This document shows, one piece after another, positions 10,318-20,264 of a stretch of 28,026 nucleotides of DNA (positions are counted from its first letter, which is position 1; each line of letters opens with the position of its first letter). A model generated the notes under the pieces. That model ran no database searches, was not told the DNA's origin, and worked only from the letters and a program-made list of their open reading frames with translations. The stretch is from Nemertoderma westbladi (lineage: Eukaryota; Xenacoelomorpha; Nemertodermatida; Nemertodermatidae), in the NCBI GenBank assembly GCA_032718475.1, contig JAUCBJ010005976.1, positions 1 through 28,026 on the forward strand. The letters are read 5' to 3'. The position numbers were made by a program, and so were the translations under genes.

Positions 10318-10575
10318 TAAATAATGTGTTAAATTGTTAAACCTTCAGCAAATAAACTTTTATTTGCTTCAGGTTGATATATCGCACTCCTAGAACAGAT
10401 GATATTCTCTGTATATTGATAATTCTCCCTTCACCCATTAGGCACATAAAAGCTCGCTTAGGAATACATAATCTATCCGTTAGATTAACAATTACAAATA
10501 TTTGTTCTGAAATAATTGAACAGTTTTGGTGTTTTAGTTCTACAAATTCTTAGTAAGTACAGTCTCCCTTATATT
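10318..10575. other. 3' flank of the SLC22 gene
   Basis: This is a short AT-rich interval between the end of the inverted-repeat element and the transporter stop codon. It probably holds the transporter's 3' untranslated region. Confidence 0.5.
10359..10364 (-). promoter_or_regulatory. Candidate poly(A) signal for the SLC22 gene
   Basis: AATAAA on the minus strand lies about 212 bp downstream of the transporter stop codon and about 40 bp before the inverted-repeat element. AT-rich DNA yields such hexamers by chance, so this is a candidate only. Confidence 0.35.
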
Positions 10576-12276
10576 CTAGATGTCTCCCATGGAGTCAGGC
10601 ATAGGTTTTCCCCGAGTTTCTGGAAGAAGAAGGGCTAACAGCCCCGACGCGACGCAAATCGCACCGTAGAGACAGGATGGGAGCAACCGGCTGTCTACGA
10701 GCATAATGAGTGGCACGGAACCGGCCCCCAACCGGGACATCATGTAGTTAAACCCGATGAGTTGCGATCGGATATTCGTGGGGTACAACTCGGCGGCCCA
10801 CACGACGACCATGGCCCATCCGCAACTGATTCCCAGCTTCCCGCCCATCGATACTCCGGTTTTCAACCAGCCGTCCGCGACGTCATCAGGGATCGCCGCC
10901 GAACCCAGACACGCCAATCCCGTGAACACGAGTACCACTGCCATTGGGAACTTCCTACCAAGTCTACTCTGCATGTAAAACCCAATGACCGTCCCAACCA
11001 ATTCCGTTAAGGCGGATATTACATTTGTGATGAAAAAGTCTGTAGGTAAAGCTGCCACGCCAAGAACTAATCCCCACCACGTGGCAGCCAGAGCTATAAA
11101 CACCGCATTCAATATCATAATTCGTTTCATCAACTGGAAATTGCGTAATAACTGGAGGTAAGAAAATCCATCGTTTGAAGGTTTTATTCCAACATCATCA
11201 TCATTTTGGTCTACTCTCGAGGATTTTCCACCTGCGGTTTCTAATCTTTTGTTTTCGATGCTTTTACGTAGTTTATCCTCGACATCTCGAGGCAGCACTT
11301 TTCTATTAATCCTAGCTATACGATGGAGGACTCGTTTGGCCTTCTCCCATTGGCCAGTAACAGCCAACCATCTGGGGGATTCTGGACACCAAAAGTAATA
11401 CAGACAATAAATCAGGGGCGGGATCACCTGCGACAGATGGAAGTAGTACCAATCCACCCTACGAAGTAGATAGGAGAACAAGGTTCCGTACAACATCCCC
11501 AATCCGAACATTGCCTCAGCTGATACCCCTACAATCGACCTGTATTTCGTTCCAACCATTTCCGTTCCCAACACAATTCCGCTGTTCCACAGGGAAAGAT
11601 AACTCACCCCCACCACGAACCTTTGCAGAATAAAGAACGTTATGTCACCGGGCATAACGTACAAGGCGATTTGCGCCAAAGCCTGAAGCAAAGTGCCGGA
11701 GAATATAGCCGTTCGGCGGCCCCATTTATCGGCAATTAAACCAAAGAGACCCGACCCCAAAATAGTGGCTAATAAAAACGCGGTTTTTGCGAACTGCAAC
11801 CCCGGCCTCTTATCGCACACAAATTGAGCCGCCATCGTCAGGGTATTAGTGAATACAGACGTATTAAAATGCCATCCTTCGATGCAATAAATTGTTGATT
11901 GATTTATCACGGAATTCCCGTCCGCTTCTACGGAATGACCTTCAGTAATATTATACATGATACACTGCTCTAATTCGCCGTCTTTTTTTCTTGGAATATA
12001 CTTGTCAATAACGTCTTTGTGCCCATATTCTGTGGAATTTAGAAACGATGCTACGGAGCAGTGGTAGCCGTTGTTGGCATCTAGGAATACCATCTCCATG
12101 GCGCAGAGTGCCGGGATAGAACCACAAAATATCGTAATGAAAGTAAACACGAAGATACGTTGGAATCGCCCAAAGCCGCCTATGTACTCCCAAACATCGT
12201 CAAATGCAAAGTCACTTTCAGTATCAGTTTGCTCGATTCCCTTTTCCAGAAGTTCACTGGTTTTATGTTCTTCCAT
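10576..12276 (-). CDS. SLC22-family (organic cation/anion) transporter, single exon
   Basis: This 566-residue protein is a complete major-facilitator transporter of the SLC22 group, expected in the plasma membrane moving organic ions such as carnitine-like cations or organic anions; the substrate cannot be read from sequence. Family marks in order: N-terminal FDDVWEYIGGFGRFQ (25-39); first membrane segment about 40-60; a large extracellular loop (about 66-160) with four N-glycosylation sequons (N80, N109, N125, N138) and Cys73, 105, 131 and 154; the MFS signature GLIADKWGRRT (179-189) after membrane segment 2; CPESPRWLA (297-305) before the long cytoplasmic loop; ELYPTNIRS (496-504); and LPETRGKPMP (551-560) at the C-terminus. 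Length is typical (about 540-590). The ATG at 12276 has A at -3 and G at +4, with an in-frame TAA 30 nt upstream (12304-12306). The frame has no intron, which may mean retrogene origin. Confidence 0.95.
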   Translation of the reverse strand: MEEHKTSELLEKGIEQTDTESDFAFDDVWEYIGGFGRFQRIFVFTFITIFCGSIPALCAMEMVFLDANNGYHCSVASFLNSTEYGHKDVIDKYIPRKKDGELEQCIMYNITEGHSVEADGNSVINQSTIYCIEGWHFNTSVFTNTLTMAAQFVCDKRPGLQFAKTAFLLATILGSGLFGLIADKWGRRTAIFSGTLLQALAQIALYVMPGDITFFILQRFVVGVSYLSLWNSGIVLGTEMVGTKYRSIVGVSAEAMFGLGMLYGTLFSYLLRRVDWYYFHLSQVIPPLIYCLYYFWCPESPRWLAVTGQWEKAKRVLHRIARINRKVLPRDVEDKLRKSIENKRLETAGGKSSRVDQNDDDVGIKPSNDGFSYLQLLRNFQLMKRIMILNAVFIALAATWWGLVLGVAALPTDFFITNVISALTELVGTVIGFYMQSRLGRKFPMAVVLVFTGLACLGSAAIPDDVADGWLKTGVSMGGKLGISCGWAMVVVWAAELYPTNIRSQLIGFNYMMSRLGAGSVPLIMLVDSRLLPSCLYGAICVASGLLALLLPETRGKPMPDSMGDI

Positions 12277-12306
12277 TATTCGACGTAGTTCAGTGTAATA
12301 AGTTTA

Positions 12307-13135
12307 TTTAACTATTTAACAACTTTTTCGCTCTAAATTTTTTTTTTTGAAAAAGTGAAGTCTATTAAAATTAAAAAACGGCAAAATAATTGTCACTTTA
12401 TTTATAATGTGTTTTGTTTATATATTTTACTACAAATAATATATAATTCTACTAGTTTCGAGAATATTTAATTATTTGCATAATTATTTATTTCAAAATC
12501 GCAATCAATGTCTGCCAATCTCTATAATTAAACTATAATTAAAGTTTAGTAATTGGCAGCAATGCTGACTTGGTGATAATAAAATAATTTAATAGTAAAA
12601 TACTGTAGTTGTGGACTAAGGCATGAGATCAGTAGGGTGGTTAATAATAACGCCAGGGAGGGGCGGGTTTCCGAATTTAACAATAATTTAATAATTGCAC
12701 CGAATTCCACACACACATAAATCATCGTCCAATAAAATCTTTGATCATTTTTATTGAATTGGAAACAAAAACAGGGCATAAACACACATTTTAACTTTAG
12801 TATCGCTTATAAAAAAACAATGTTCCATATATAAATCACTGATTGAATAAATTATAATAATTAGTAATAGTAATATAATTATAAATAGTGGAAGATATCA
12901 CCAGTACATGTAGTATCCCAGTAATATTCAACTCAGAAGTACTGCTGGAGACTTGCCGTCTTTTCAGAACAGCGAGAGAACGAAACTTCCTTCTTGAGAA
13001 CTATGTACCTATCTGGGCCGGGATTCACCTGTAATTCTTTGAAAAGGAAATCAAGCCAATATACATATAATTACACGTTCGTGGGCCCTATTAAACGCAG
13101 CATGACAATCAGTTAACCTGAGAAACTGCAATCCG
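12307..13135. other. AT-rich 5' flank of the SLC22 gene
   Basis: The interval is non-coding and AT-rich. A TATA-like tatataaac on the minus strand near 12418-12426, about 140 bp upstream of the transporter ATG, could be a core promoter, but such words are common here. A 79-residue minus-strand frame at 12546-12785 has no recognisable domain. Confidence 0.35.
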
Positions 13136-13139
13136 AGTA

Positions 13140-13928
13140 GGGGAGGGCAGGGAGGGTTGAACCGTGAGAGGAGGGGTGAATCAGTGCATTTTAAAGGAGA
13201 ACTCTTGGGTTGGGGGTTTCCATGGATACACCATCAGAGAGACAATTAAAAAACTGCACCTACTGTTGTATTTAGTCCAACTGTGGCCTACCTGCTGTTT
13301 TGCTATGAAGTAAAGTAAATTTTTGCCACCTGTTTTCTAGAACTTATACTTGTGTTTTGGATCTATCCCATTTAATTGATTTGGGAATTCACAAATAAAT
13401 GTGATACTTTTCTGGTGGAGAAATAATTATTCTGCTCCAAAATTAGGTATGGATGATTAACGTCACTGCTCTGGACTTTTCGTACACAAACAAACAACAA
13501 AACAACAACAACAACAGGCTATAGTCACTCGAGGGCGATTATTATTGTAAAATTAAAAAACGGTGTAGTTAGAAATATTATTTGTTAAAAGTGAAATGTC
13601 ACTGGCAGACAAACACTTAAAAAAACACAGACAAACAGACAGATAGACTAATTTTCATTGACATATTTTCTTTTGATAAAGTTGCTTCTTTCCACCCTCC
13701 TAACAACCCTCTGATTCAAGCCCCCTACAGATGGGGTAGGAGGCTTGAACCAGAAAACTCGTTTCGGGAAAACGCTTATTTCTCATATAATACCCGATTG
13801 TACTGTAACACCTTAATATGCATTCCAATAGATGCGAAATAGATTGTTTTAGGTATTTGTGAAATTTCAACCTGAATCTGTGGAAATAAATTCTTGTAAC
13901 TGTTGGTTCAACCCTCCTTACTCTCCCC
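13140..13928. repeat. 790-bp segment with 24-bp terminal inverted repeats
   Basis: The left end (13140-13163) and right end (13905-13928) are reverse complements with three mismatches; both contain GGAGGGTTGAACC on opposite strands. A further internal hairpin has 14-bp arms (13715-13728 and 13736-13749, one mismatch, 7-base loop). There is no coding frame, so a non-autonomous DNA element is the likely identity. Confidence 0.5.
13489..13516. repeat. (AAC)n microsatellite
   Basis: A short run of aac and aaac units, including aacaacaacaacaac. Confidence 0.7.
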
Positions 13929-14020
13929 TATTTGTTAGTAATTACATTATACAATACGCCGCCATGGGACTGACAGGAACTGACTTACAATACCCTGCCC
14001 GGCCCGTCATTAATCCTCTG

Positions 14021-14245
14021 TGCCTTTGAGGAACTGTACCATCTTCTTTCATTTATTGGCGGTTTAGTTAAATTTTTTAAATAAGTAAATGAATTGTAGT
14101 TGAGCTATTAATGCAACTTTAATGAATAATTTATTACAATATCAAATTTTTTAAATACCGATTTTGTGATAGAATCGTTAAATTTTAATTTGTATCTCAT
14201 AACTGGGCCTCTTGCTGCGCGAAGGCCCCTCGAACGTGTATCATA
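14021..14245 (+). repeat. Dispersed repeat, copy A (partner at 24436-24616)
   Basis: Shared words in the same order include tgcctttg, ttggcggt-x-tggttaaattt-like sequence, gtgatagaatcg, aattttaatttgt, atcataactg and cgaaggcccc. The core 14160-14237 aligns with 24530-24606 at high identity. A short related word (gctgcgcgaaggc) is also seen at 9148-9160. No coding potential. Confidence 0.65.
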
Positions 14246-14259
14246 TATAGTCTGTTATA

Positions 14260-14560
14260 GAACGCAAAATTATTATAGATTCATAATGTCTATGGTCATT
14301 TATACCATATTTCATATGAATCGTACGAAGTTTGGTTTAATTTCAACAATGATTGGCCGACTTATTTCGGTTTTTATTTTTCTGATACTTCCGGTACCGA
14401 CATACAGATTGTCTGATTTTTTACCAAACTTCAGATTCTTTCTATACTTTTGATGGACTACATACGTACCAGGTTTGGTTTAATTTCATCAAGGAATAAC
14501 CGAGTTATTAGCGATCAAATATTTACGACGACGACTACATACAGTACAACTGGGAGTAAA
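14260..14560 (+). repeat. Degenerate internally duplicated repeat
   Basis: Two related blocks about 147 bp apart share gtttggtttaatttca followed by aa-x-gg and a ga-rich stretch (14330-14350 and 14473-14493). A 95-residue frame at 14166-14453 overlaps but has no domain and spans the adjoining dispersed repeat. Most likely an old transposable-element remnant. Confidence 0.4.
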
Positions 14561-15606
14561 GGGTAACAACTCAGAGGCGATTCCCATTATGTTAAGGATT
14601 AGGATTCGCTCACTTCGTGGCCCACCCCACAAGAAAAACTGCACAAGCACAAGGGTGGCACTTTAAGCTTGTGTAAACCAAACTCCATTCGACGAAACTC
14701 CATTCCTCCGATTGCTGTTGTGAGTAGGCCGGCCGACTGCGGCCTAAGCACTGGGAATCTGTAGGCCTACCACTTCCATTGCCCTCTAGGGCGCCGAGGC
14801 ACTAGCACCACTATCACACTTGCGGAATTTAATCAGACCCTTCATCATTTAGTAATTTTTATGACTTTAACTTTTACGTATATTTATATACTGTATATAA
14901 AATTTTCAACATTTTATTGACTTAAAAAAGATAGAACAGATGCCCCGTTTGAAGGCCCATATTAAATTTTCATAATTATTATAATATATGAACAACTTAA
15001 TTTAAACATTTATTACAATATTATAAATGACAACAGGGAACATGCTCAAACAACATGTTGCCATAATTTTACGTTTTAACTTTGCATTAAATTAAGTTAA
15101 CTTATTACAGCTTAGTATAAGAAACCGGTTTGTTTAAAAAAGACCAACTGTGGATTAATGTTGTACCGTATGTCAGTGATCGGCTTATTGCCGATTAGAA
15201 AAAATAAGTAAAAACGTATAGTAAAGTTTACTTCGGATTTTAGGGCAGGGAGGGATTATGCACAAAGTCTTATTTCCATCGTGGTGCCCCCAGAAGTATA
15301 CTCATTGGCATAGAGGAAATTGGTTCTCATTTTGAGTCATTTAGCTAACAGTTAGTATGCATTGCAGATATGCGATCTGGCCTAGCGCTTAAGTATTCAT
15401 TCCGAAATGAAAACTATACCCTGCCCGCTGCGCTGCGGGGAAATAAAGATCGGCGTCTGTGGGGTAATTAGGCGAACTTGTATGGATTTTCGAATGATTT
15501 GTTACGGGTTTGTCTGCAGAATTGCAATTGCGAAAATAAATAGTGCCAACCGTATGCAATATGTTATGTGCTTTATATGTATGTCATATTTGTTAATAGT
15601 ACATAA
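14561..15606. other. Gene-free interval
   Basis: The DNA is non-coding. It contains a direct duplication of aaactccattc near 14680-14705, one TAGGCCTA palindrome (14762-14769) and a GC-rich word ccctgcccgctgcgctgcgg near 15419-15438. The 85-residue frame at 15407-15664 shows no domain and runs into LINE sequence in another frame. Confidence 0.35.
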
Positions 15607-16026
15607 CGTCTCTGGAATACCATTGTATACCCAGCTGTCACCTACGGGGGCGATATTTTCGTAGCCAATAAAACTATTTCTGGTCTAGAACATGTTCAGA
15701 AGGTCAGAGCCTTTTATTTTAAACTTTGGTGTGGAGTAATTATTAAGTACTCCTCCTCTTCTGCCATTCTGAAATCAATCGATAACGTCGATAATCCTGA
15801 TTGTGACATCCAGCTGGATGCTCTATCTGGTTTTCGTCGCCGTGCAGCTGCACTGATGCTCTCAAATGGGTGTCATCACCTGCTCTGTAGCAAAAAAGTT
15901 TTTGCTGGAAGGCAACTGTTGTTGGCCCCATACAAACTGCGCTACAAAATATGTCCCAGTATCCCCCCACTTAGAACAGATCTCCAAAAGGCCTTCTCCC
16001 TCCACACTTTAGAAAATTCAAAATAA
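15607..16026 (+). pseudogene. LINE polyprotein C-terminal fragment, plus strand
   Basis: A 139-codon open frame without its own start reads RLWNTIVYPAVTYGGDIFV, then GLEHVQKVRAFYFKLWCGV, KYSSSSAIL, LSGFRRRAAAL, and ends at TAA (16024-16026). The P-A-x-TYG motif followed by an HVQ-x-x-RAFY helix is the region after the reverse transcriptase in non-LTR retrotransposons. It aligns with the minus-strand LINE copy at 17.8-18.3 kb (about 34 of 55 residues identical by eye), so both belong to one family. The upstream reverse transcriptase is absent, as expected of a 5'-truncated insertion. The following ~400 bp may be its 3' untranslated region. Confidence 0.8.
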
Positions 16027-17814
16027 CCTATAGCTATAATATATATATGTCTAATATTATAATTCCTATCGAACCCAACTGCCATGTCTCTTCTACTTTA
16101 ATCTACTTCATTATACCATTTATAAACCTCTGTGTATCTTAATAATAGTTATAATAATATATAATCTACCCATATCTATAAGTATAACTTTATTATCCAA
16201 TTATCATGCTGTTCCTTCTACTACCCATTTTACTCTCTAGAAATTACTGCATGCTGCATGTACTGTACCTCTATTTTATTGGTTATGGTTACGATAACCT
16301 ATTTTATTTGTTATTGCTGTATGTACGTACACTCTACTCTACTTTTAATGGTGCGCTTATTAATTAATTATAATTTTATGTTAAATTCCTTATGCATTGG
16401 AATTAAAGAAATCATAGTTCACATTTGTTAATTCCCGCGCCGCATTCCAGAAGATTATAGAGGTTTCGGAATTTCAAAGCTAATCCACCAAGTGAAAATA
16501 CAACTGTTTTAGGATAAACACGACTCTCAGGTATACCTTGCCTTGCCTTGGGCGATGTGTTTTCTTGCTACTGTAATCCAGCAGCACTTACAACTGAATA
16601 AATACCTGAAGTCAATTTTATTATTAATATTATATTCTATAGATTATATATTTTGTTGCCTACTAACTATATATATAACTATATATATGAATCTAAATTT
16701 AGAAGAGGCCTTGATGCTTTGCGATTGATACTTCGCCCTCTATTGGTTCTCCACCAAGCCAATCAGGCAACGGCTTTTAATAGGATAGATGTCATTTGTC
16801 ATTGTCATCTCCTGTGATACTTGAATTATGGTTGGAGAACCGCTTCCCTGTTGCTCATGCTCTGCTCTGTCGTACATAGTTGCTAGATCAGAATGCAAAT
16901 GAACCATTAAACATAAATTATTTGCCTATTGGTTTTAGTTTTAAAGTGTGGAATCAAACAACAGGAAAGCCAGTTGGAGTTGACTCATGTAGTGATTTCT
17001 TGTTCTTAAATAGCATTTAATAGTCTACATTGCCTGTAATGGGATAATTCGCCAGAGCTTGGGGAATTACAGCTCAGTTATTCATGCTGTATCTATTATT
17101 ATTGATTGTCTTGGTTTATATCAGCTGTTTTAATGTATGATTGTCTAGACTACAGTATTATTACGATCTGTGTTCGTGTTATAATGTGTTTACTATTTCA
17201 CCATTCCATTGAAATTGTTTGCCGTTCAGACGATTGAGATAGGCTAGGACATACATGTGGTATGTGGCAATTCACTTCTCTTTTTATTATTACGTTTAAC
17301 ATTCTATTCTATGAATTTAATTATTTATTAGAAAACTATTTTGTTACATTATGCCAACTTATTAGCGTTCTGATGATATTCTCGTAACGTAGCAAACTAC
17401 CACTTTGTAGCGTTGCGCCCTATAGGACGGAACGCTGCAAAGTAATCACTAACTTAGTAACAATAAATAAACAGAACACGTAGTATTCTTGAGTATTCTC
17501 CTTTGATGATAACCATATGGTGGTGTAGGAGTATTTTCTGTAAAGTTGCTACTGTAACTGCAATTAATTGCATACAAAGGATATTAATTACATTAATATT
17601 CTTAATTGAAATTGATAAATTTATTTCCTTTCCATCATATGGTAAAATTTGAGAATGATTAAAAAACAAACATGAACATTTGTTACTTTAAAAAGGCTAA
17701 TTAAAAACGATTTAGTGACATAAAAGTGAAGAGTTCGTTTACAAAGTATTTACAAAGGTGTAGATTCTGGAGGTGGGTCGGGGCGTTGTAAGCTCATAAG
17801 AAACATAGCTACTC
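16027..17814. other. Gene-free interval between two LINE tails
   Basis: The first part (to about 16420) may be the 3' untranslated tail of the plus-strand LINE. A TA-rich tract lies at 16620-16690. Opposing CCAAT words (16742-16746 reverse, 16759-16765 forward) and an octamer ATGCAAAT (16893-16900) lie within 160 bp. A hairpin with 13-bp arms (17402-17414 and 17431-17443, one G/T mismatch) is present. No gene is seen. Confidence 0.4.
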
Positions 17815-18334
17815 TCAAGTTGCTTCGGCAGGGTGGAATTTTACTACATATGAGTTGTACTGCTCATGGCTAATTGCCGGATTACCGCATAACCAGCAAA
17901 TACAACCGTCTGTTGGACGCCAGCATCGGGGGTCGCTGCAGAGTTTTTGGTGCCATCCGTTCTACACTAGCTGTGCTCCGGCCCGGCGGCGTTTCCCAGT
18001 AAGACATTGTAGGTCAACAGGGCAACTATTTGGATCATCTACTGCAAGCAGGATGGCTGTTGACGAGGAATATCGGCTGATGCCACACCATAACTTCCAG
18101 TAGAAAGCGCGGAGTCGTTGAACATGGGTTAGACCCTGCACTTGATCGTTGTCTACAAAGATACAGCATCCGTATGTGATAGCGGGTAAAATTATAGATC
18201 GCCACAGACGGTGTGCTGAGTCTTTCGACAGCGGGTAACATTATAGATCGCCACAGACGGTGTGCTGAGTCTTTCGACATCAGTCTTAGGTTTAATCTGA
18301 ATGCTAGACGCGCGCATGCTGCTAAACCATTATT
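17815..18334 (-). pseudogene. LINE C-terminal region with Cys-rich tail
   Basis: After the reverse transcriptase the frame continues through AACARLAFRLNLRL and HRLWRSI, then LPAITYGCCIFV, GLTHVQRLRAFYWKLWCGI, YSSSTAIL and GKRRRAGAQLV. It meets a TAG (17962-17964) and continues in the same frame through NGWHQKLCSDPRCWRP, DGCICWLCGNPAISHEQY to the final TGA. The cysteine spacing (C-x5-C, then C-x-C-x2-C and a nearby His) suggests a metal-binding knuckle, although it matches no standard CCHC pattern exactly. The only frame break is the 49-bp duplication; allowing for it, the frame is continuous apart from the one stop. Confidence 0.75.
18181..18278. repeat. 49-bp tandem duplication inside the LINE
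   Basis: Two copies of agcgggtaaaattatagatc...tttcgac (18181-18229 and 18230-18278) differ at one base (a/c). Because 49 is not a multiple of three, the duplication shifts the LINE reading frame. One copy encodes the HRLWRSI-LPA junction. Confidence 0.95.
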
Positions 18335-18733
18335 TTATAGATGATCGTAGTGACCATTCGCGCCATTTTTTGTGGAGAACACGATACCGAGGTTATTAAA
18401 GGATGTGGCGAATTCTAGTTGTTGGCCCCTGTACTCAAGCTTATCGTTGTTGGATAGTGGGCCACCACGTCGGATTTTGACAACTTTAGTTTTGCTTATA
18501 TTGACAGTCAAACGGTTCATATGGCAGTATTCTTCAAGAGCCCGCAGACTGTTTTGAACATCGATGATATTGTTTCCAACGATGACAAGGTCATCGGCAT
18601 ACATTATCGTAAAATAAATAAAGGAGGACAAAATCAGTGGGAGGTCGGATATGAAGAGACTAAATAGTAGGCCTATTGGTGAAAGCCTATCGCCCTGAAT
18701 TACTCCTGTTGTTTGGGTAATGGGATCAAGAAC
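18335..18733 (-). pseudogene. LINE reverse transcriptase, palm part with YADD
   Basis: A 133-codon stretch in the same frame as the upstream piece, separated from it by one TAA. It contains TTGVIQGDRLSPIGLLFSL and FISDLP (the conserved QG-x-x-LSP region), then IMYADDLVIVG with the catalytic YADD box (codons at 18601-18590), followed by LTVNISKTKVVKIRRGG, the usual N-x-x-KT-x-x motif after the active site, and EFATSFNNLGIVFS (the LG-x-x-f motif). The stop TAA at 18335-18337 interrupts what was a continuous frame. Confidence 0.9.
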
Positions 18734-19297
18734 TTATTGACCAATACATATATATATATACTTTATAGAGATAATGGCCCAGATAGCAGCAATGAATTTT
18801 CTACTGACACCCATTGATGACAGTTTTTTGCACAGCCGTGAGCGGTCGATAGAGTCAAATGCTTTCGTGAAATCTACAAAAACGCAGTATATATGTCCAC
18901 CCGCAGGTTGGAGCGCAATTTCTATATGCTGATATAGAAGGCGAGCTGCCATAATAGTCGATTTATTCTTCCGGAATCCATACTGCTCTGTTGGAAGCTT
19001 ATTGTGCCCAGCCTCAGCCCAAGAGGATAATCGCGTATACAATATTGATGTGTAGGACTTGAGTAGACATGACAGAAGTGCTATTCCACGATACTTGTCC
19101 GGCGAAGACCGGTCTCCTTTGCCCTTGTACAGTGGAATTAGATAAGAGGTTAACCAGACGATCGGACATACCGCAGTGTTGAAACAGAGGGTAAATAGGG
19201 TGAACAGGTGTGGCAGTAAAAGTCCAAATCCCAATTTTATAGCCTCGTTGGTTATGGCGTCAGGACCAGAAGCTTTCCCGTTCTTCTGGCTGTTCAC
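18734..19297 (-). pseudogene. LINE reverse transcriptase, finger and first palm part
   Basis: Motifs in order: NGKASGPDAITNEAIKLG; SYLIPLYKGKGDRSSPDKYR then GIALLSCLLKSYTSILYTRL; QYGFRKNKST; and CVFVDFTKAFDSIDRSRL, which carries the first catalytic aspartate region (F-x-D-x-x-KAFD). The 3' end degenerates into a TA microsatellite (18748-18760) encoding KYIYICI and then a TAA, so the region between the helix and the QGDRLSP motif is probably altered by slippage. Confidence 0.9.
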
Positions 19298-19920
19298 TGC
19301 ATTGGTTGATCAAGTTCCTCAGAGTTATTATTTGGCAAATCCGGCATATTTTTGTGAATATCTCTGTTTAGAAGAGTGGAGAAATGAGTTGACCATTGAT
19401 CCTCCGGTACTTGTTGAGCTGCAGGTTTCTCCTGGGATCTATCTTTCAGAATATTCCAGAAGTTAGCCTTGTCATTTTCGCATTCCTCAATTAAACGGAG
19501 TTCTTTTTGTGCATAATAGGAAGCTCTTTTCTCACGAATGAGTTGACTGTATTGGCGCTTGTATTGACTACGAGCATCACGTGTTTCTTGGGAAACATTT
19601 CCCTTCCGATTGTGGAAGGCAATATTCAGCTTTTTCTTAACTTCATAACAATCATTATCAAACCAGGGATTGCGTTTCTGAGATCTAGGTGGGACTGGCT
19701 CTTTTTGGGAGGCTCTTTTTAGTGCTGAATTCATATCTGAGCAGGCGTCATTTACACCAGAGGATAGAGCGACATTGAACTCCTCCCAAACAAGATTGTG
19801 TTCAAGCAACTCTATGTCTATCTTTCTTATAGGAGTGGTCCGCCGTTCACGCTGTGTCGATTCAGAATCTAATGATACAATTATCTTGACACGTTGATGT
19901 TTTATATTCTTAATTAAATA
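19294..19920 (-). pseudogene. LINE linker between endonuclease and reverse transcriptase
   Basis: The frame is open from a TAA at 19921-19923 to a TGA at 19294-19296. It reads VSLDSES, then TTPIRKIDIELL, KRNPWFDNDCYEVKKKL, YKRQYSQLIREKRASYYAQK, ANFWNILKDRSQEKP and QWSTHFSTLLN. The NPWFD-x-C, K-x-x-Y-x-x-L-x-x-x-K, FW-x-x-L and W-x-x-HF-x-x-LL spacing is characteristic of the helical linker before the reverse transcriptase. The next domain is in a different frame; the junction near 19297-19310 seems to have lost some residues. Confidence 0.85.
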
Positions 19921-20264
19921 TTACAATATCACAGTTAATAATTAGACACTCATAACGCCGATAAGTTACGTGCAAAATTACGTGCACCATTATAAGTTTA
20001 TGATCCTCGTATATTTATGTAAACCTCCCTCGCTGCGCTCGCTCAGTACACATAACTTTACACACATTGGTATAGACTTATTGACCAATAAAACTTCTAA
20101 AGTTCTAGACCGAAATTGTAATTTAGTGTGTAATTTAATTATTTTATTGTTCAACATGTCAAGGCCATTGACTGAAAATATGAATCAAATTGGTTAACAA
20201 TTAACAGAAGAGTCGCATTTTGAGAGGCGTAAAAACGTGAAATAATAATTCCAAGTAAAATTAA
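19921..20264. other. Gene-free interval
   Basis: AT-rich DNA with a direct duplication of acgtgcaa/acgtgcac near 19970-19990 and a GC-rich word ctcgctgcgctcgctcagta near 20028-20047 that looks like part of a dispersed repeat. No gene is seen. Confidence 0.35.

Larger units (their letters stand above)
17815..19920 (-). mobile_element. 5'-truncated, decayed non-LTR retrotransposon (LINE)
   Basis: Read on the minus strand the element runs: linker after the endonuclease (19920-19294), reverse transcriptase (19297-18335) and C-terminal region with a Cys-rich tail (18334-17815, TGA at 17815-17817). The apurinic-like endonuclease is missing upstream of 19920, typical of 5' truncation during target-primed insertion. 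Lesions visible: a frame change near 19297, TAA at 18734-18736, TAA at 18335-18337, a 49-bp tandem duplication (18181-18278) and TAG at 17962-17964. It cannot make a full protein. It lies tail to tail with a related plus-strand fragment. The clade cannot be fixed without a tree. Confidence 0.9.

Noticed and set aside
10757-11010. Plus-strand frames opposite the SLC22 gene
   Set aside because: They are antisense shadows of a well-supported coding sequence.
12546-12785. 79-residue minus-strand frame upstream of SLC22
   Set aside because: It is Leu- and Tyr-rich, without signal, domain or family resemblance, and of a length expected by chance.
15407-15664. 85-residue plus-strand frame
   Set aside because: It has no domain, and its 3' part overlaps LINE sequence that is coding in another frame.
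15743-15970. 75-residue minus-strand frame
   Set aside because: It is the antisense shadow of the plus-strand LINE C-terminal fragment.
17855-19722. Plus-strand frames at 17855, 18372, 19176 and 19507
   Set aside because: They are antisense to the LINE polyprotein, whose motifs are clear on the minus strand.
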